64,000 nucleotides of DNA from Hominenteromicrobium sp900549945 (lineage in GTDB: Bacteria > Bacillota > Clostridia > Oscillospirales > Acutalibacteraceae), in contig CABRNK010000002.1 of assembly GCA_902472305.1 (NCBI GenBank), positions 1-64,000 of the forward strand. The letters run 5' to 3'. This document shows positions 50,429 to 58,967 of this stretch, one piece after another (the first letter of the stretch is position 1; each line of letters starts with the position of its first letter). The position numbers and the translations under genes are program-made. The notes under the pieces are model-generated. The model made no database searches. It was not told the origin of the DNA and was given only the letters and a program-made list of their open reading frames with translations.

Positions 50429-53206
50429 ATGAATCCGTATACACTTGATCTCGACCGCTACGCCGCTCTGGCGCGGCAGACCGTCGCGGAGGGCTGCGTG
50501 CTGCTCAAAAACGACGGCAAGGCCCTGCCGATCCGCAAGGGCGAGCGCGTTTCCGTGTTCGGCAGAATCCAGTTCGACTACTACAAGAGCGGCACGGGCT
50601 CCGGCGGCGCGGTCAACACGCGGTATGTCACCGGCATTCTCGACGCGCTGAAGGGCTGCCCGGACGTCGCCGTCAACGAAAAACTCGAAACGGTCTACCG
50701 CGATTGGGTTGCGGAGCATCCGTTTGAAAAGGGCAAGGGCTGGGCGCAGGAGCCGTGGTGTCAGGAGGAAATGCCGGTTTCCGCGGCGCTCGCCGCAGAG
50801 GCCGCCGCGCAGTCGGATCTCGCGCTCGTCATCATCGGCCGCACCGCCGGCGAGGATAAGGACAACAGCCCAACCGAGGGCAGCTACCTGCTCACGCAGA
50901 CCGAGGAGCAGATGCTCGAGACGGTCTGCGGTGCGTTCAAGCGCGTTGCCGTGCTGCTGAACGTCGGCAACATCATCGACATGAAGTGGGTCGCAAAGTA
51001 CGACCCCGCGGCTGTCCTCTATGTGTGGCAGGGCGGTCAGGAGGGCGGCGCCGGCGTGCTGGATGTTCTGACCGGCGCGGTCTCCCCGAGCGGCAGGCTC
51101 AGCGACACGATCGCCATCGACATCGCGGACTACCCCTCGAGCGAGGGCTTCGGCGACCCCGAGAAGGTCGTCTACAAGGAGGACATCTACGTCGGCTACC
51201 GCTACTTCGAGACGTTCGCGAAGGACCGTGTGTTGTACCCGTTCGGCTTCGGCCTGTCCTACACGACGTTCGACATGGAGGTCGCGGGCTTTGAATCGGA
51301 CGGCGAGACCGTTAAGGAGGTCGTGATCGTCAAAAATACCGGCGACGTCCCGGGCAAGCAGGTCGTGCAGGTCTATGCCGAGGCGCCGCAGGGCAGGCTC
51401 GGCAAGGCGGCGCGCAGCCTGTGCGCGTTCAAAAAGACCGCCGAGCTGCAGCCCGGCGAGAGCGAGGCCGTGGAAATCGCGTTTGAGATCGCATCGCTTG
51501 CGTCGTACGACGACAGCGGCGTCACCGGCCACAAGTCGGCCTATGTGCTTGAGACCGGCACCTACAACATCTATACGGGCGCGTGCGTCCGCTGTGCGTC
51601 GCTGAGCGGCAGTTTTGAGATCGCGGAGGATACCGTCGTCGAGCAGCTCACCGAGGCCTGCGCGCCGGTCGCCGCGTTCGACCGCATGCACGCGAAACTC
51701 GAGAACGGCGCGTACACGGTCGCATGGGAGCCGGTTCCGCAGCGCACCTACAGCATGGCGGCGCGCAGCGCGGCGGCCATGCCCGCCTGCCTGCCCTACA
51801 GCGGCGACAAGGGCATCAAGCTCGGCGACGTGTTCGACGGCAAGGCCGATCTCGACGAATTCATCGCGCAGATCCCGACCGAGGATCTGATCTGCCTCAT
51901 CCGCGGCGAGGGCATGAACTCGCCGAAGGTCACGGCCGGCACCGGCGGCGCGTTCGGCGGCGTCACGCAGAACCTGCTCGATTTCGGCATCCCGACGGCC
52001 TGCTGCTCGGACGGCCCCTCCGGCATCCGCATGGACTGCGGCTCGATCGCGTTCAGCCTGCCGAACGGTACGCTGCTCGCCTGCACGTTCAGCGAGGAGC
52101 TGAATGAGGAGCTGTTTGCGATGCAGGGCCTCGAGCTCAGGAAAAACCGCATCGACACGCTGCTCGGGCCGGGCCTCAACATCCACCGCAACCCGATGAA
52201 CGGCCGCAACTTCGAGTATTTCTCCGAGGACCCGCTGCTCACCGGCAAGATGGCGGCGGCCCAGCTGCGCGGCATGCACCGCTGGGGCACGACCGGCACG
52301 GTCAAGCATTTCGCCTGCAACAATCAGGAGTTCCACCGCACCGATATCGATTCGATCGTTTCGGAGCGCGCGCTGCGCGAAATCTATCTGCCGGCGTTCA
52401 AGATGGCGGTCAAGGAGGGCGGCGCGTACTTTGTGATGTCCACCTACGGCGCGCTCAACGGCCTGTGGACTGCCAGCAATTACGACCTGCTCTCGACGGT
52501 GCTCCGCGGGGAGTGGGGCTTCGACGGCGCGGTGATGACCGACTGGTGGGCCAAGGGCAGCGACGAGGGCGAGGCCGGCACGCGTGAAAACGTGGCGGCG
52601 CAGGTGCGCGCGCAGAACGACCTCAACATGGTCAACGCGGATTCGGCCTCGAACAGTCAGGGCGACAACATGCCCGAGGCGATCAAAGACGGCCGCCTGA
52701 GCCGCGAGGCGCTCGTGCGCGCGGCGAAAAACATCTGCGTTTCCATCATGAAATCGCCCGTCATGGAGCGCAGCCTCGGCCGCGTCAGCGATGAGGAGCG
52801 CGCGGCGGCAGAGGCGGAAGCGGCGTCCGGCGATTTCGCCGCCTGCGACGTCGAGTACCAGTCGATCGACGACGGCGCACCGCTTGACCTCGCAAAGCTC
52901 GACACCGAAAAGGGCGTGTCTACCGTGTTCGGCATCCGCTACACGAAGAACGGCAAGTACAAGTTCTCGATGCGTGTGAAGGCAGACGCCGGCGAAGTGG
53001 CGCAGATCCCGATGTCGATCTTCATCGACGGCATGCTGCGCGGTATGATTATGATCAACGGCACGAACGGTGAGACGATCACCGCAGAGCAGGACATCAG
53101 CGTGCTGTTCGGCGGCACGAATTACCTCAAGCTCTATTTCGGCCAGTCCGGCATGGAAATCGAGGAGATCCGCCTCATCTGCACGGAGCCGTTTGAGCGC
53201 CCGTAA
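50429..53206 (+). CDS. GH3 family beta-glucosidase with permuted domain order
   Basis: A 925-residue GH3 hydrolase. The domain order is reversed compared with most GH3: the alpha/beta sandwich (VAEGCVLLKNDGKALPI, VFGRIQFDYYKSG) comes first, then a fibronectin-like part (about 310-400), then the TIM barrel. The barrel shows SDGPSGIRMDCG, GRNFEYFSEDPLLTG, TVKHFACNNQE and the nucleophile Asp705 in AVMTDWWAK. A small C-terminal beta-rich piece follows. This order is known from Ruminococcus albus and Butyrivibrio enzymes. No signal peptide, so cytosolic. ATG 50429 has AAAGGA 10 nt upstream. Confidence 0.9.
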   Translation: MNPYTLDLDRYAALARQTVAEGCVLLKNDGKALPIRKGERVSVFGRIQFDYYKSGTGSGGAVNTRYVTGILDALKGCPDVAVNEKLETVYRDWVAEHPFEKGKGWAQEPWCQEEMPVSAALAAEAAAQSDLALVIIGRTAGEDKDNSPTEGSYLLTQTEEQMLETVCGAFKRVAVLLNVGNIIDMKWVAKYDPAAVLYVWQGGQEGGAGVLDVLTGAVSPSGRLSDTIAIDIADYPSSEGFGDPEKVVYKEDIYVGYRYFETFAKDRVLYPFGFGLSYTTFDMEVAGFESDGETVKEVVIVKNTGDVPGKQVVQVYAEAPQGRLGKAARSLCAFKKTAELQPGESEAVEIAFEIASLASYDDSGVTGHKSAYVLETGTYNIYTGACVRCASLSGSFEIAEDTVVEQLTEACAPVAAFDRMHAKLENGAYTVAWEPVPQRTYSMAARSAAAMPACLPYSGDKGIKLGDVFDGKADLDEFIAQIPTEDLICLIRGEGMNSPKVTAGTGGAFGGVTQNLLDFGIPTACCSDGPSGIRMDCGSIAFSLPNGTLLACTFSEELNEELFAMQGLELRKNRIDTLLGPGLNIHRNPMNGRNFEYFSEDPLLTGKMAAAQLRGMHRWGTTGTVKHFACNNQEFHRTDIDSIVSERALREIYLPAFKMAVKEGGAYFVMSTYGALNGLWTASNYDLLSTVLRGEWGFDGAVMTDWWAKGSDEGEAGTRENVAAQVRAQNDLNMVNADSASNSQGDNMPEAIKDGRLSREALVRAAKNICVSIMKSPVMERSLGRVSDEERAAAEAEAASGDFAACDVEYQSIDDGAPLDLAKLDTEKGVSTVFGIRYTKNGKYKFSMRVKADAGEVAQIPMSIFIDGMLRGMIMINGTNGETITAEQDISVLFGGTNYLKLYFGQSGMEIEEIRLICTEPFERP

Positions 53207-53221
53207 GATTTAGAATAAAGC

Positions 53222-53263
53222 GAGCCCCGCTGTTTTTCCGTCTGGAGAAGCGGCGGGGCTTCC
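53222..53263 (+). terminator. Weak hairpin after the GH3 gene
   Basis: AGCCCCGC and GCGGGGCT pair with a long loop between, but only TTCC follows. It may be a terminator of low strength. Confidence 0.4.
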
Positions 53264-53337
53264 GCGCGCCGCAGAAAAGACTTCCGGCGTGTCCGGCAAG
53301 AAAAAAGCGGCGTGAAAGGGCGAAACCGATAACCGTC

Positions 53338-53367
53338 TTGACTGCGGCCGGGAAATGCCTATATAAT
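53338..53367 (+). promoter_or_regulatory. Promoter of the SGNH esterase gene
   Basis: TTGACT (53338-53343) and TATAAT (53362-53367) are 18 bp apart. Confidence 0.82.
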
Positions 53368-53406
53368 AAGAAGAAAAAAGACACGCGTCAGAAAGGGCTG
53401 GTCCAA

Positions 53407-54498
53407 ATGAAACGCTGGAAAATATCGGAGGTGCCGCACCTCGTGCACGGGCGGACGAACGGGGAGACGGACCCGCTCACCTTGTTCTGGACGGCCTCGG
53501 GGCTTGAGTTCAATGTCCGCGCGGCGGAGCTCTGGGTGGAGCTGCACGCAGACTGGTCGGCCTATGAGCCGTGGTTCAGCTTCGCCGTGAACGGCGAATT
53601 TCTGTCCCGCCGCATGGCGGAAAGGGGAACGCACCGCGTCTGTGTTTTCCACGGCATGAATCCGGAAACGGTCAAAAACGTGCGGATCGTGAAGGATACG
53701 CAGGCGATGAGCGGCGACCCCGAAAGCCTGCTGCAAATCTGCGCGCTGGAGACGGACGGCGGCTTTGAGCCGGTGAAGCCGCGTGCATTAAAGCTCGAGT
53801 TTATCGGCGACAGCATCACGAGCGGCGAGGGCGACATCGGCGCGAAAGCCGAGGAGGACTGGGTCCCCATGTTTTTCAGTGCCGAAAACAACTACGCGGT
53901 GATGACGGCGCGGGCGCTGGACGCCGACGTGCGCGTGCTCTCGCAGAGCGGCTGGGGCGTCGGCTGCGGGTGGGACAACAACCCGCGCAACGCAATCCCG
54001 CCCGTATACGAGGCGGTCTGCGGTCTGCTCTCCGGCGAACGCAATGCGGCGCTCGGCGCGCACCGGCCCCATGATTTCGCCGCGTGGCAGCCCGATTATA
54101 TCTTCATCAACCTTGGCACGAACGACTGCGGCGCGTTCAGCCAGCCCGCATGGTGCGACGCCGAGACCGGCGAGTGCTTTCAGAACCGCCGCGCGGCGGA
54201 CGGCAGTCCCTGCGCGGCGGATGTCGAGCGCCTGCAGGAGAAGGTGAAAGCATTTCTGCGCACGCTGCGGCGCTGCAATCCAAGAGCGCGGCTCGTCTGG
54301 ATTTACGGCATGCTGGGGCTTGAGCTTGCGCCCGCACTGGAGGCCGCTGTGGCGGCGTACCGGGCGGAGAGCGGCGACAGCCGTGCCGTATTCCTGCCGC
54401 TTACAGACGATATCGAGAACCGCGGCTGCCGGAACCACCCGGGCGTCGGGGCGCACCGCACGGCGGCGGCCGAGCTCACGGCCTATCTGCGGCGCTGA
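53407..54498 (+). CDS. SGNH-fold carbohydrate esterase (CE2-like)
   Basis: A 363-residue protein with an N-terminal beta domain (about 1-120) and an SGNH hydrolase domain, the layout of CE2 acetylxylan esterases. Ser136 is in FIGDSITSGEGD; the glycine and asparagine blocks are SGWGVGCG and NLGTNDCG; the catalytic His344 is in RNHPGVGAH. The residue that would be Asp in the DxxH block is Cys (CRNH), as expected for a Ser-His dyad. No signal peptide. ATG 53407 has AGAAAGGG upstream. It likely deacetylates oligosaccharides and may work with the GH3 enzyme. Confidence 0.82.
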   Translation: MKRWKISEVPHLVHGRTNGETDPLTLFWTASGLEFNVRAAELWVELHADWSAYEPWFSFAVNGEFLSRRMAERGTHRVCVFHGMNPETVKNVRIVKDTQAMSGDPESLLQICALETDGGFEPVKPRALKLEFIGDSITSGEGDIGAKAEEDWVPMFFSAENNYAVMTARALDADVRVLSQSGWGVGCGWDNNPRNAIPPVYEAVCGLLSGERNAALGAHRPHDFAAWQPDYIFINLGTNDCGAFSQPAWCDAETGECFQNRRAADGSPCAADVERLQEKVKAFLRTLRRCNPRARLVWIYGMLGLELAPALEAAVAAYRAESGDSRAVFLPLTDDIENRGCRNHPGVGAHRTAAAELTAYLRR

Positions 54499-54525
54499 CG
54501 GCTGCGGCGAGGGGGATTGGCGGCC

Positions 54526-54546
54526 GTCCCTGAAAAGGGACTTTTC
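54526..54546 (+). terminator. Terminator of the SGNH esterase gene
   Basis: GTCCC and GGGAC form a short stem with a TGAAAA loop, then TTTTCT. Confidence 0.65.
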
Positions 54547-55058
54547 TGCCTGAAATATACCGCGAATATACATTCGTTGACAATAATTTCCGGAAAATCC
54601 CGGCAAAGCGAAGCGGCGGGGTGGGGATCGCGCACTTCTGCATAAAAGCGCGGCATGCAAGGCGCATATCGGGCGGAACCGGATGGGAAGGACAAGATTT
54701 CGGGACAAGAAGCCGTTTTTCTCAATAGAACGCCGGCGCTTTTCCGCAGCAAGCGCCATGTTCTTTATGGTCGAAAAATGAATCACATCCGCAACAATAT
54801 ACGAATCCCCTTTATAAAAGGCAGAAAAAAGGCTGAAAAACAAAAAAATTAAAAGAATAAATATGCAGAAAAATACAACAAGAATTGATGTTCGATCGCA
54901 AAGGGGTTGCAAAGTTTTTGCAAAATGCACAGAGGCGGCTGTAGTCGGGTTTTAAAAATATCAAATTTATTTATCGATTAGAAGATATGCGACGATTATG
55001 TAAATTTGATCGCCATGCGGAATGTGGCAAAATGAACAAAAGGATAGGCTCTGAAAAC
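54547..55058. other. Long intergenic region before the yabE-like gene
   Basis: About 510 bp from the terminator to the next promoter. The first 200 bp are GC-rich without a credible gene; from about 54780 it is AT-rich with A and T runs and a TTGCAAAGTTTTTGCAAAA repeat at about 54907-54925. Nothing recognisable as an RNA gene, including the c-di-AMP riboswitch that often precedes such cell-wall genes. Confidence 0.5.
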
Positions 55059-55087
55059 TTGACAGATCGTTACTTTGCTACTATACT
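55059..55087 (+). promoter_or_regulatory. Promoter of the yabE-like gene
   Basis: TTGACA (55059-55064) and TATACT (55082-55087) are exactly 17 bp apart. Confidence 0.9.
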
Positions 55088-55093
55088 CACAAA

Positions 55094-55157
55094 TGATTCA
55101 CAAGAGGACGCCTGATGATTCATAGAAGGAGCCCGGTGATTCATAGGGAGTGCCGGG
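55094..55157 (+). repeat. Three tandem TGATTCA repeats in the yabE-like leader
   Basis: TGATTCA occurs at 55094, 55116 and 55137, with 22 and 21 bp steps. The second and third units are longest (TGATTCATAG, then GAG and a CCGGG ending). They lie directly at and after the predicted start of transcription. Confidence 0.7.
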
Positions 55158-55245
55158 CAAGGCTCGGTTCAAGAAGAGAGTTTCAGGCGGGCGGCACAGA
55201 ATGCCGCAGCCGAAGCAAGTGTTCTGTTCAGGAAAGGAGCATTTT

Positions 55246-56697
55246 ATGCGCCACGTAAAAAAAACACGGAACCGGCGGATGCCGCGCATACTGCTTGTTG
55301 CAGCGCTCGTCGCGATGATCTGCGTCGGTTCGGTTGTTACCGTTATGGCCAACACGGTGGAGGTCACCGTGAAGGACGGCGGAAGCACATACACTTTCAG
55401 CGTGCTGGGCAGGGATCCCGTGGAAATCCTCGCCCGCGCCGAGACCGAGGGCATGGCGCCCGTCTCGGAAATCGACACCTATGCGTTCGATGAGGCGGAC
55501 GGCCTGCTTACGGTTGAGCGCGCGGTGCGCGTTTCGGTGGAGGCGGACGGAGCCACGGCGTCGTTTGTCGTGCCGAAGGGTACGAAGCTCGAGGACGCTG
55601 TGGTGCAGGGCGGCATTGCGCTCGGCGACCGCGACGTGACGGAGCCCGCAAGGGATACGGCGCTGCTTGCGGATACCGCGGCTTCTGTGACGCGGTCCAG
55701 CCGCGTTTTCGTTGAGGCAGACGGCAAGCGCCGGATGCTCGACCGGCTCGGCGGTACGGTGGCGGATGCTTTGCTCGACGCCGGTGTCACGCTCGGCGAT
55801 GCGGATCAGGTATCGCCTGCGGCTGATACGCCGCTCGAGAACGGCATGCGCATCCGCGTTGCGCGCTATATCACCGTGACGGTCACGGCGGACGGCGAGA
55901 CGAATACGCACAGCGTTTCAGCGGAGAGCTACGGCGCGGCGCTCGAGAGTGCCGGCATCGTGCTCGGCGAGCTGGATGAGATCCGCGCGGAAACGGGTGA
56001 CGGTGAAAAGACCGTGAACGCCGGCGACCATGTGGCGGACGGCGCTGTGATCCGCGTCGTGCGCATCACGACCGAGGAGGTCGCGGAGACCGAGACCATC
56101 GATTACGGCACTGTCTACGAGGACAGCGGCGACCTGTATGAGGATGAAACCGAGGTCAAAACCGCCGGCGTGGAGGGTGAGAAGGAAGTCACCTACAAGG
56201 TCGTTTACGCGGACGGCAAGGAGCGCAGCCGCGAGGTGCTCGAGGAAAAGGTGCTGAAAAAGGCCGAGGATGAGGTCATTCTCACCGGCACGAAGGAACG
56301 CCCGAGCACGGAGGCGAATACCGGCTCCGGTTCTGGAAGCGGCTCATCGGGCGGCAGCACGTTTGTGGATGCTTCCGGCGAAACGGTCTCCTATGCGTAC
56401 AGCCTGTACGGTTCCTGCACCGCGTATTACGCGGAGCCGGGTGCCGTGACCTCGATCGGCGCGACGCCGCAGGTCGGCTATGTGGCGGTGGATCCGAATC
56501 TCATCCCGTACGGCTCGCTGCTGTACATCGCAGCGCCGGACGGCTCGTGGACCTACGGCTACTGTTACGCGATGGATACGGGCGGTGCGGCCATGGCGGG
56601 CGACATCGTGGCGGACCTCTACTACGATACGCTCGAGGACTGCACGGCGTTCGGCCGGCGCAACATGAATGTCTACGTCATCCGCGCGGGCTGGTGA
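55246..56697 (+). CDS. yabE: YabE-like cell-wall protein (DUF348, G5 and 3D domains)
   Basis: A 483-residue secreted or membrane-anchored protein. The N-terminus is Arg/Lys-rich then hydrophobic (ILLVAALVAMICVGSVVTVMA). Three ubiquitin-like DUF348 repeats follow at about residues 33-240 (VEVTVKDGGSTYTF; RVFVEADGKRRM; ITVTVTADGETNTH). A G5 domain lies at about 260-345 (EVAETETIDYGTVYEDS), then a Gly/Ser linker, then a 3D domain (GSCTAYY, PNLIPYGSLLYI, CYAMDTGGAAMAGDIVADLYYD) with three Asp residues. The family is like resuscitation factors and cleaves peptidoglycan. ATG 55246 has AAAGGAG upstream. Confidence 0.9.
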   Translation: MRHVKKTRNRRMPRILLVAALVAMICVGSVVTVMANTVEVTVKDGGSTYTFSVLGRDPVEILARAETEGMAPVSEIDTYAFDEADGLLTVERAVRVSVEADGATASFVVPKGTKLEDAVVQGGIALGDRDVTEPARDTALLADTAASVTRSSRVFVEADGKRRMLDRLGGTVADALLDAGVTLGDADQVSPAADTPLENGMRIRVARYITVTVTADGETNTHSVSAESYGAALESAGIVLGELDEIRAETGDGEKTVNAGDHVADGAVIRVVRITTEEVAETETIDYGTVYEDSGDLYEDETEVKTAGVEGEKEVTYKVVYADGKERSREVLEEKVLKKAEDEVILTGTKERPSTEANTGSGSGSGSSGGSTFVDASGETVSYAYSLYGSCTAYYAEPGAVTSIGATPQVGYVAVDPNLIPYGSLLYIAAPDGSWTYGYCYAMDTGGAAMAGDIVADLYYDTLEDCTAFGRRNMNVYVIRAGW

Positions 56698-56717
56698 TTT
56701 CAAAATAAGAATACGGA

Positions 56718-56752
56718 ACCGGCGGACGGCCTCGGCTGTCCGCCGGTTTTTG
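56718..56752 (+). terminator. Intrinsic terminator of the yabE-like gene
   Basis: AACCGGCGGAC and GTCCGCCGGTT form an 11-bp stem around GGCCTCGGCT, with TTTTG after it. Confidence 0.88.
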
Positions 56753-56781
56753 TTGACGGCCGCCGTGGGATACAGTATACT
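56753..56781 (+). promoter_or_regulatory. Promoter of the 166-residue protein gene
   Basis: TTGACG (56753-56758) and TATACT (56776-56781) with 17 bp between them; it directly follows the terminator. Confidence 0.82.
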
Positions 56782-56807
56782 GAAATAAAAGGGCAGGAGG
56801 GATCGGC

Positions 56808-57308
56808 ATGAAAGTCAGTGCGTCTAACCGAAAAATCATCAAACGGGTCTGCGTGTGCGCCGTGCTGCTCGCGCTCGTGCTCTGGCTCGTGCCGCTGCCC
56901 CTGCCGTTTCACATGTCGCTTTCCGGCGTGCGGGTGGAAGGCGCTGCGGCGGCGGAGCCTGCCGCGCTCGAGGCCGAGGGCTGGCGGCTGTGCCGCTTCC
57001 TGCGCACAACGGAGCTGCGGGCGTCGTTCACGGTGGAGACGGGGCAGGGCGCGAAAACCTACGAGCCGGCGGACTGCCTGTGGGAGATGTTTTCGGACGG
57101 GTCGGTCCGTCACGCGTACGGTGCATGGTACGACTCTGTAATGAACAGAACGTCGATAATGAGTTTTTCGTATTGCGTCGACGGCAGAACAGCGGCTTAT
57201 TTAGGGCTTGAGGACGACGGACAGGAACGGCGGTTTGTGTTTTCCGCGGACGGGCGCGACCCGGCGGAAACGATGGATTTCCTGCACATTGAGCCGGCGG
57301 GTAACTGA
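56808..57308 (+). CDS. Membrane-anchored protein, function unknown
   Basis: A 166-residue protein. A basic start is followed by one hydrophobic segment (VCVCAVLLALVLWLVPLPL), then a predicted extracellular part of about 130 residues with SYCVDGRTAAYLGLEDDGQE and a short C-terminus. No cysteine lipobox. I do not recognise it. GGAGG lies before ATG 56808. It has its own promoter and terminator. Confidence 0.7.
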   Translation: MKVSASNRKIIKRVCVCAVLLALVLWLVPLPLPFHMSLSGVRVEGAAAAEPAALEAEGWRLCRFLRTTELRASFTVETGQGAKTYEPADCLWEMFSDGSVRHAYGAWYDSVMNRTSIMSFSYCVDGRTAAYLGLEDDGQERRFVFSADGRDPAETMDFLHIEPAGN

Positions 57309-57323
57309 GAACATACAGAAAAT

Positions 57324-57355
57324 GGCGGACAGCTTCGGCTGCCCGCTGTTTTTTT
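57324..57355 (+). terminator. Intrinsic terminator before the S10 operon promoter
   Basis: GCGGACAGC and GCTGCCCGC with a TTCG loop (one mismatch), then TG and seven T residues. Confidence 0.82.
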
Positions 57356-57527
57356 GCTGACGGATTGCGCCGAAAGCGGTACACGGAATTTAAAGGGGGC
57401 GGCTTCGGCCGCCCCGGTTTTCGCGCTTTCAAACGGCGGCCGGCGGCGCCTCAAAGCACAGGATGCGGCGCATTTGGGAAAAACCGGAAAAGCCGCAGAA
57501 AATCTGAAAAAATCTTTCCAAAAGGGC

Positions 57528-57556
57528 TTGCTTTTTCGAGATTTGCCTGCTATAAT
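57528..57556 (+). promoter_or_regulatory. Promoter of the S10 operon
   Basis: TTGCTT (57528-57533) and TATAAT (57551-57556) are 17 bp apart, with TGC before the -10. Start near 57563. Confidence 0.88.
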
Positions 57557-57918
57557 AACTAAGCGTGACTGCGACAGATATGCGATGAAGCGGGAGGTTG
57601 CGGCCGATACGGCCGGTTTTTCCGTGGAGTATGTCCGATTTTAAACCGGGCGACAACAATCGAAGCGAAGCGGCTCCCCGTGTGGAGTGGCGCGCGGAAC
57701 CATGCGCTGATTTTTAAGGTGCACAGGCCGGACGAAAATGCGCTTAGATGGTTTTTTATGTGCAGGGTTTGTGTTTTACACCGGCCCGAACGATCCCGGA
57801 ATTCACGAAAGTGGATGTCCGGTTTTTCTATGGCTTCCGGCGGAACACCCGGAGCAGTGTTTAAAACATAAAAACCTGTACAGCCCGCCAACTTACAAAA
57901 CAACAGGAGGCGATTTTA
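57557..57918 (+). promoter_or_regulatory. S10 operon leader with attenuator-like hairpins
   Basis: About 355 nt from the start site to rpsJ, with no gene. CGGCC/GGCCG with TTTTT lies at 57601-57621. A strong stem at 57796-57822 (CCGGAATTCAC, GAAA loop, GTGGATGTCCGG with one bulge) is followed by TTTTTCT, an intrinsic terminator. GGCCGG at 57726-57731 can pair with CCGGCC at 57781-57786. An AGGAGG precedes rpsJ. The set suggests control by transcription attenuation. Confidence 0.6.
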
Positions 57919-58230
57919 GTGGCAGTCAAGGAAAAGATCAGGATAAGAATTAAGGGTTACGATCATCAGGTCGTCGATCAGTCGGCGGAGAAGATCGTGC
58001 AGACCGCCAAGCGCACGGGCGCGAGAGTTTCCGGCCCCGTCCCGCTGCCGACCGAGAAGCAGATCATCACGATCCTCAGAGCTGTGCACAAGTACAAGGA
58101 CAGCCGCGAGCAGTTCGAGATGAGAACCCACAAGAGACTTATCGACATCTTAAGACCCAGCAACAAAACCGTTGAGGCGTTGATGGGCTTAGAGCTCCCC
58201 GCCGGTGTTGAGATCGAAATCAAACTTTAA
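57919..58230 (+). CDS. rpsJ: 30S ribosomal protein S10
   Basis: A 103-residue protein: KIRIRIKGYDHQVVDQSAEKI, then GPVPLPTEKQIITILR and the C-terminal LPAGVEIEIKL. The start is GTG 57919 with AGGAGG upstream. It is the first gene of the operon, and no fusA/tuf genes precede it. Confidence 0.97.
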   Translation: MAVKEKIRIRIKGYDHQVVDQSAEKIVQTAKRTGARVSGPVPLPTEKQIITILRAVHKYKDSREQFEMRTHKRLIDILRPSNKTVEALMGLELPAGVEIEIKL

Positions 58231-58316
58231 TCGATTGTCGGCATACGCCGCTCAACCTACAGGCAGGAGGGTCACGTCGGAGAAATCCGACCAATAACCT
58301 AACAGGAGGATACAAA

Positions 58317-58949
58317 ATGCAGAAGGCAATCATCGGCAAGAAAATCGGCATGACGCAGATTTTCGACGAAAAGGGCAGAGTCGTCCCCGTGACAGTTGTG
58401 GAAGCCGGTCCCTGTGTTGTCACACAGAAAAAGACTGTTGAAAACGACGGCTATGACGCGATTCAGGTAGGCTTCGGCGACCAGAAGCCGCAGCGCGTTT
58501 CGAAGCCCCTTACGGGCCACTTCAAGAAGGGCGACGTCGCCCCGAAGAAGACCCTGAAGGAGTTCAGAATGAGCGACTGCGCGGCTTACAATGTCGGCGA
58601 CCTCATCAAGGCGGACGTCTTTGAGAACGGCGACAAGGTCGACGTTACGGGCGTCAGCAAGGGTAAGGGCTACGCCGGCGTCATCAAGCGCTGGAACTTC
58701 CAGAGACTGAAGGAAACCCACGGTTCCGGCCCGGTTGCCCGCCACGGCGGCTCCAACGGCGCCTGCTCCAGCCCGTCCAGAGTTTGGAAGGGCCTGAAGA
58801 TGGCCGGCCACCTCGGCGCGGAGAAGGTTACGGTTCAGAACCTCGCCGTTGTCAAGGTCGATGCGGAGAACAATCTGATTGCTGTGAAGGGTGCTATTCC
58901 CGGCCCCAACGGCGGTACGGTCGTACTGCGCGACAGCGTAAAAGCGTAA
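58317..58949 (+). CDS. rplC: 50S ribosomal protein L3
   Basis: A 210-residue protein binding the 3' end of 23S rRNA. It begins AIIGKKIGMTQIFDEKG and contains the KGKGYAGVIKRWNF and GKKMAGHLG-like KMAGHLGAEKV segments. It lies 86 nt after rpsJ, with AGGAGG upstream of ATG 58317. Confidence 0.97.
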   Translation: MQKAIIGKKIGMTQIFDEKGRVVPVTVVEAGPCVVTQKKTVENDGYDAIQVGFGDQKPQRVSKPLTGHFKKGDVAPKKTLKEFRMSDCAAYNVGDLIKADVFENGDKVDVTGVSKGKGYAGVIKRWNFQRLKETHGSGPVARHGGSNGACSSPSRVWKGLKMAGHLGAEKVTVQNLAVVKVDAENNLIAVKGAIPGPNGGTVVLRDSVKA

Positions 58950-58967
58950 GGGAAGGAGGAATAAAGA

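Noticed and set aside
54547..55245. c-di-AMP (ydaO-type) riboswitch before the yabE-like gene
   Set aside because: The long gap is suggestive but none of the conserved segments could be recognised.
57585..57644. Leader peptide of 19 codons in the S10 leader
   Set aside because: An ATG frame exists but has no ribosome site and no regulatory codon run.
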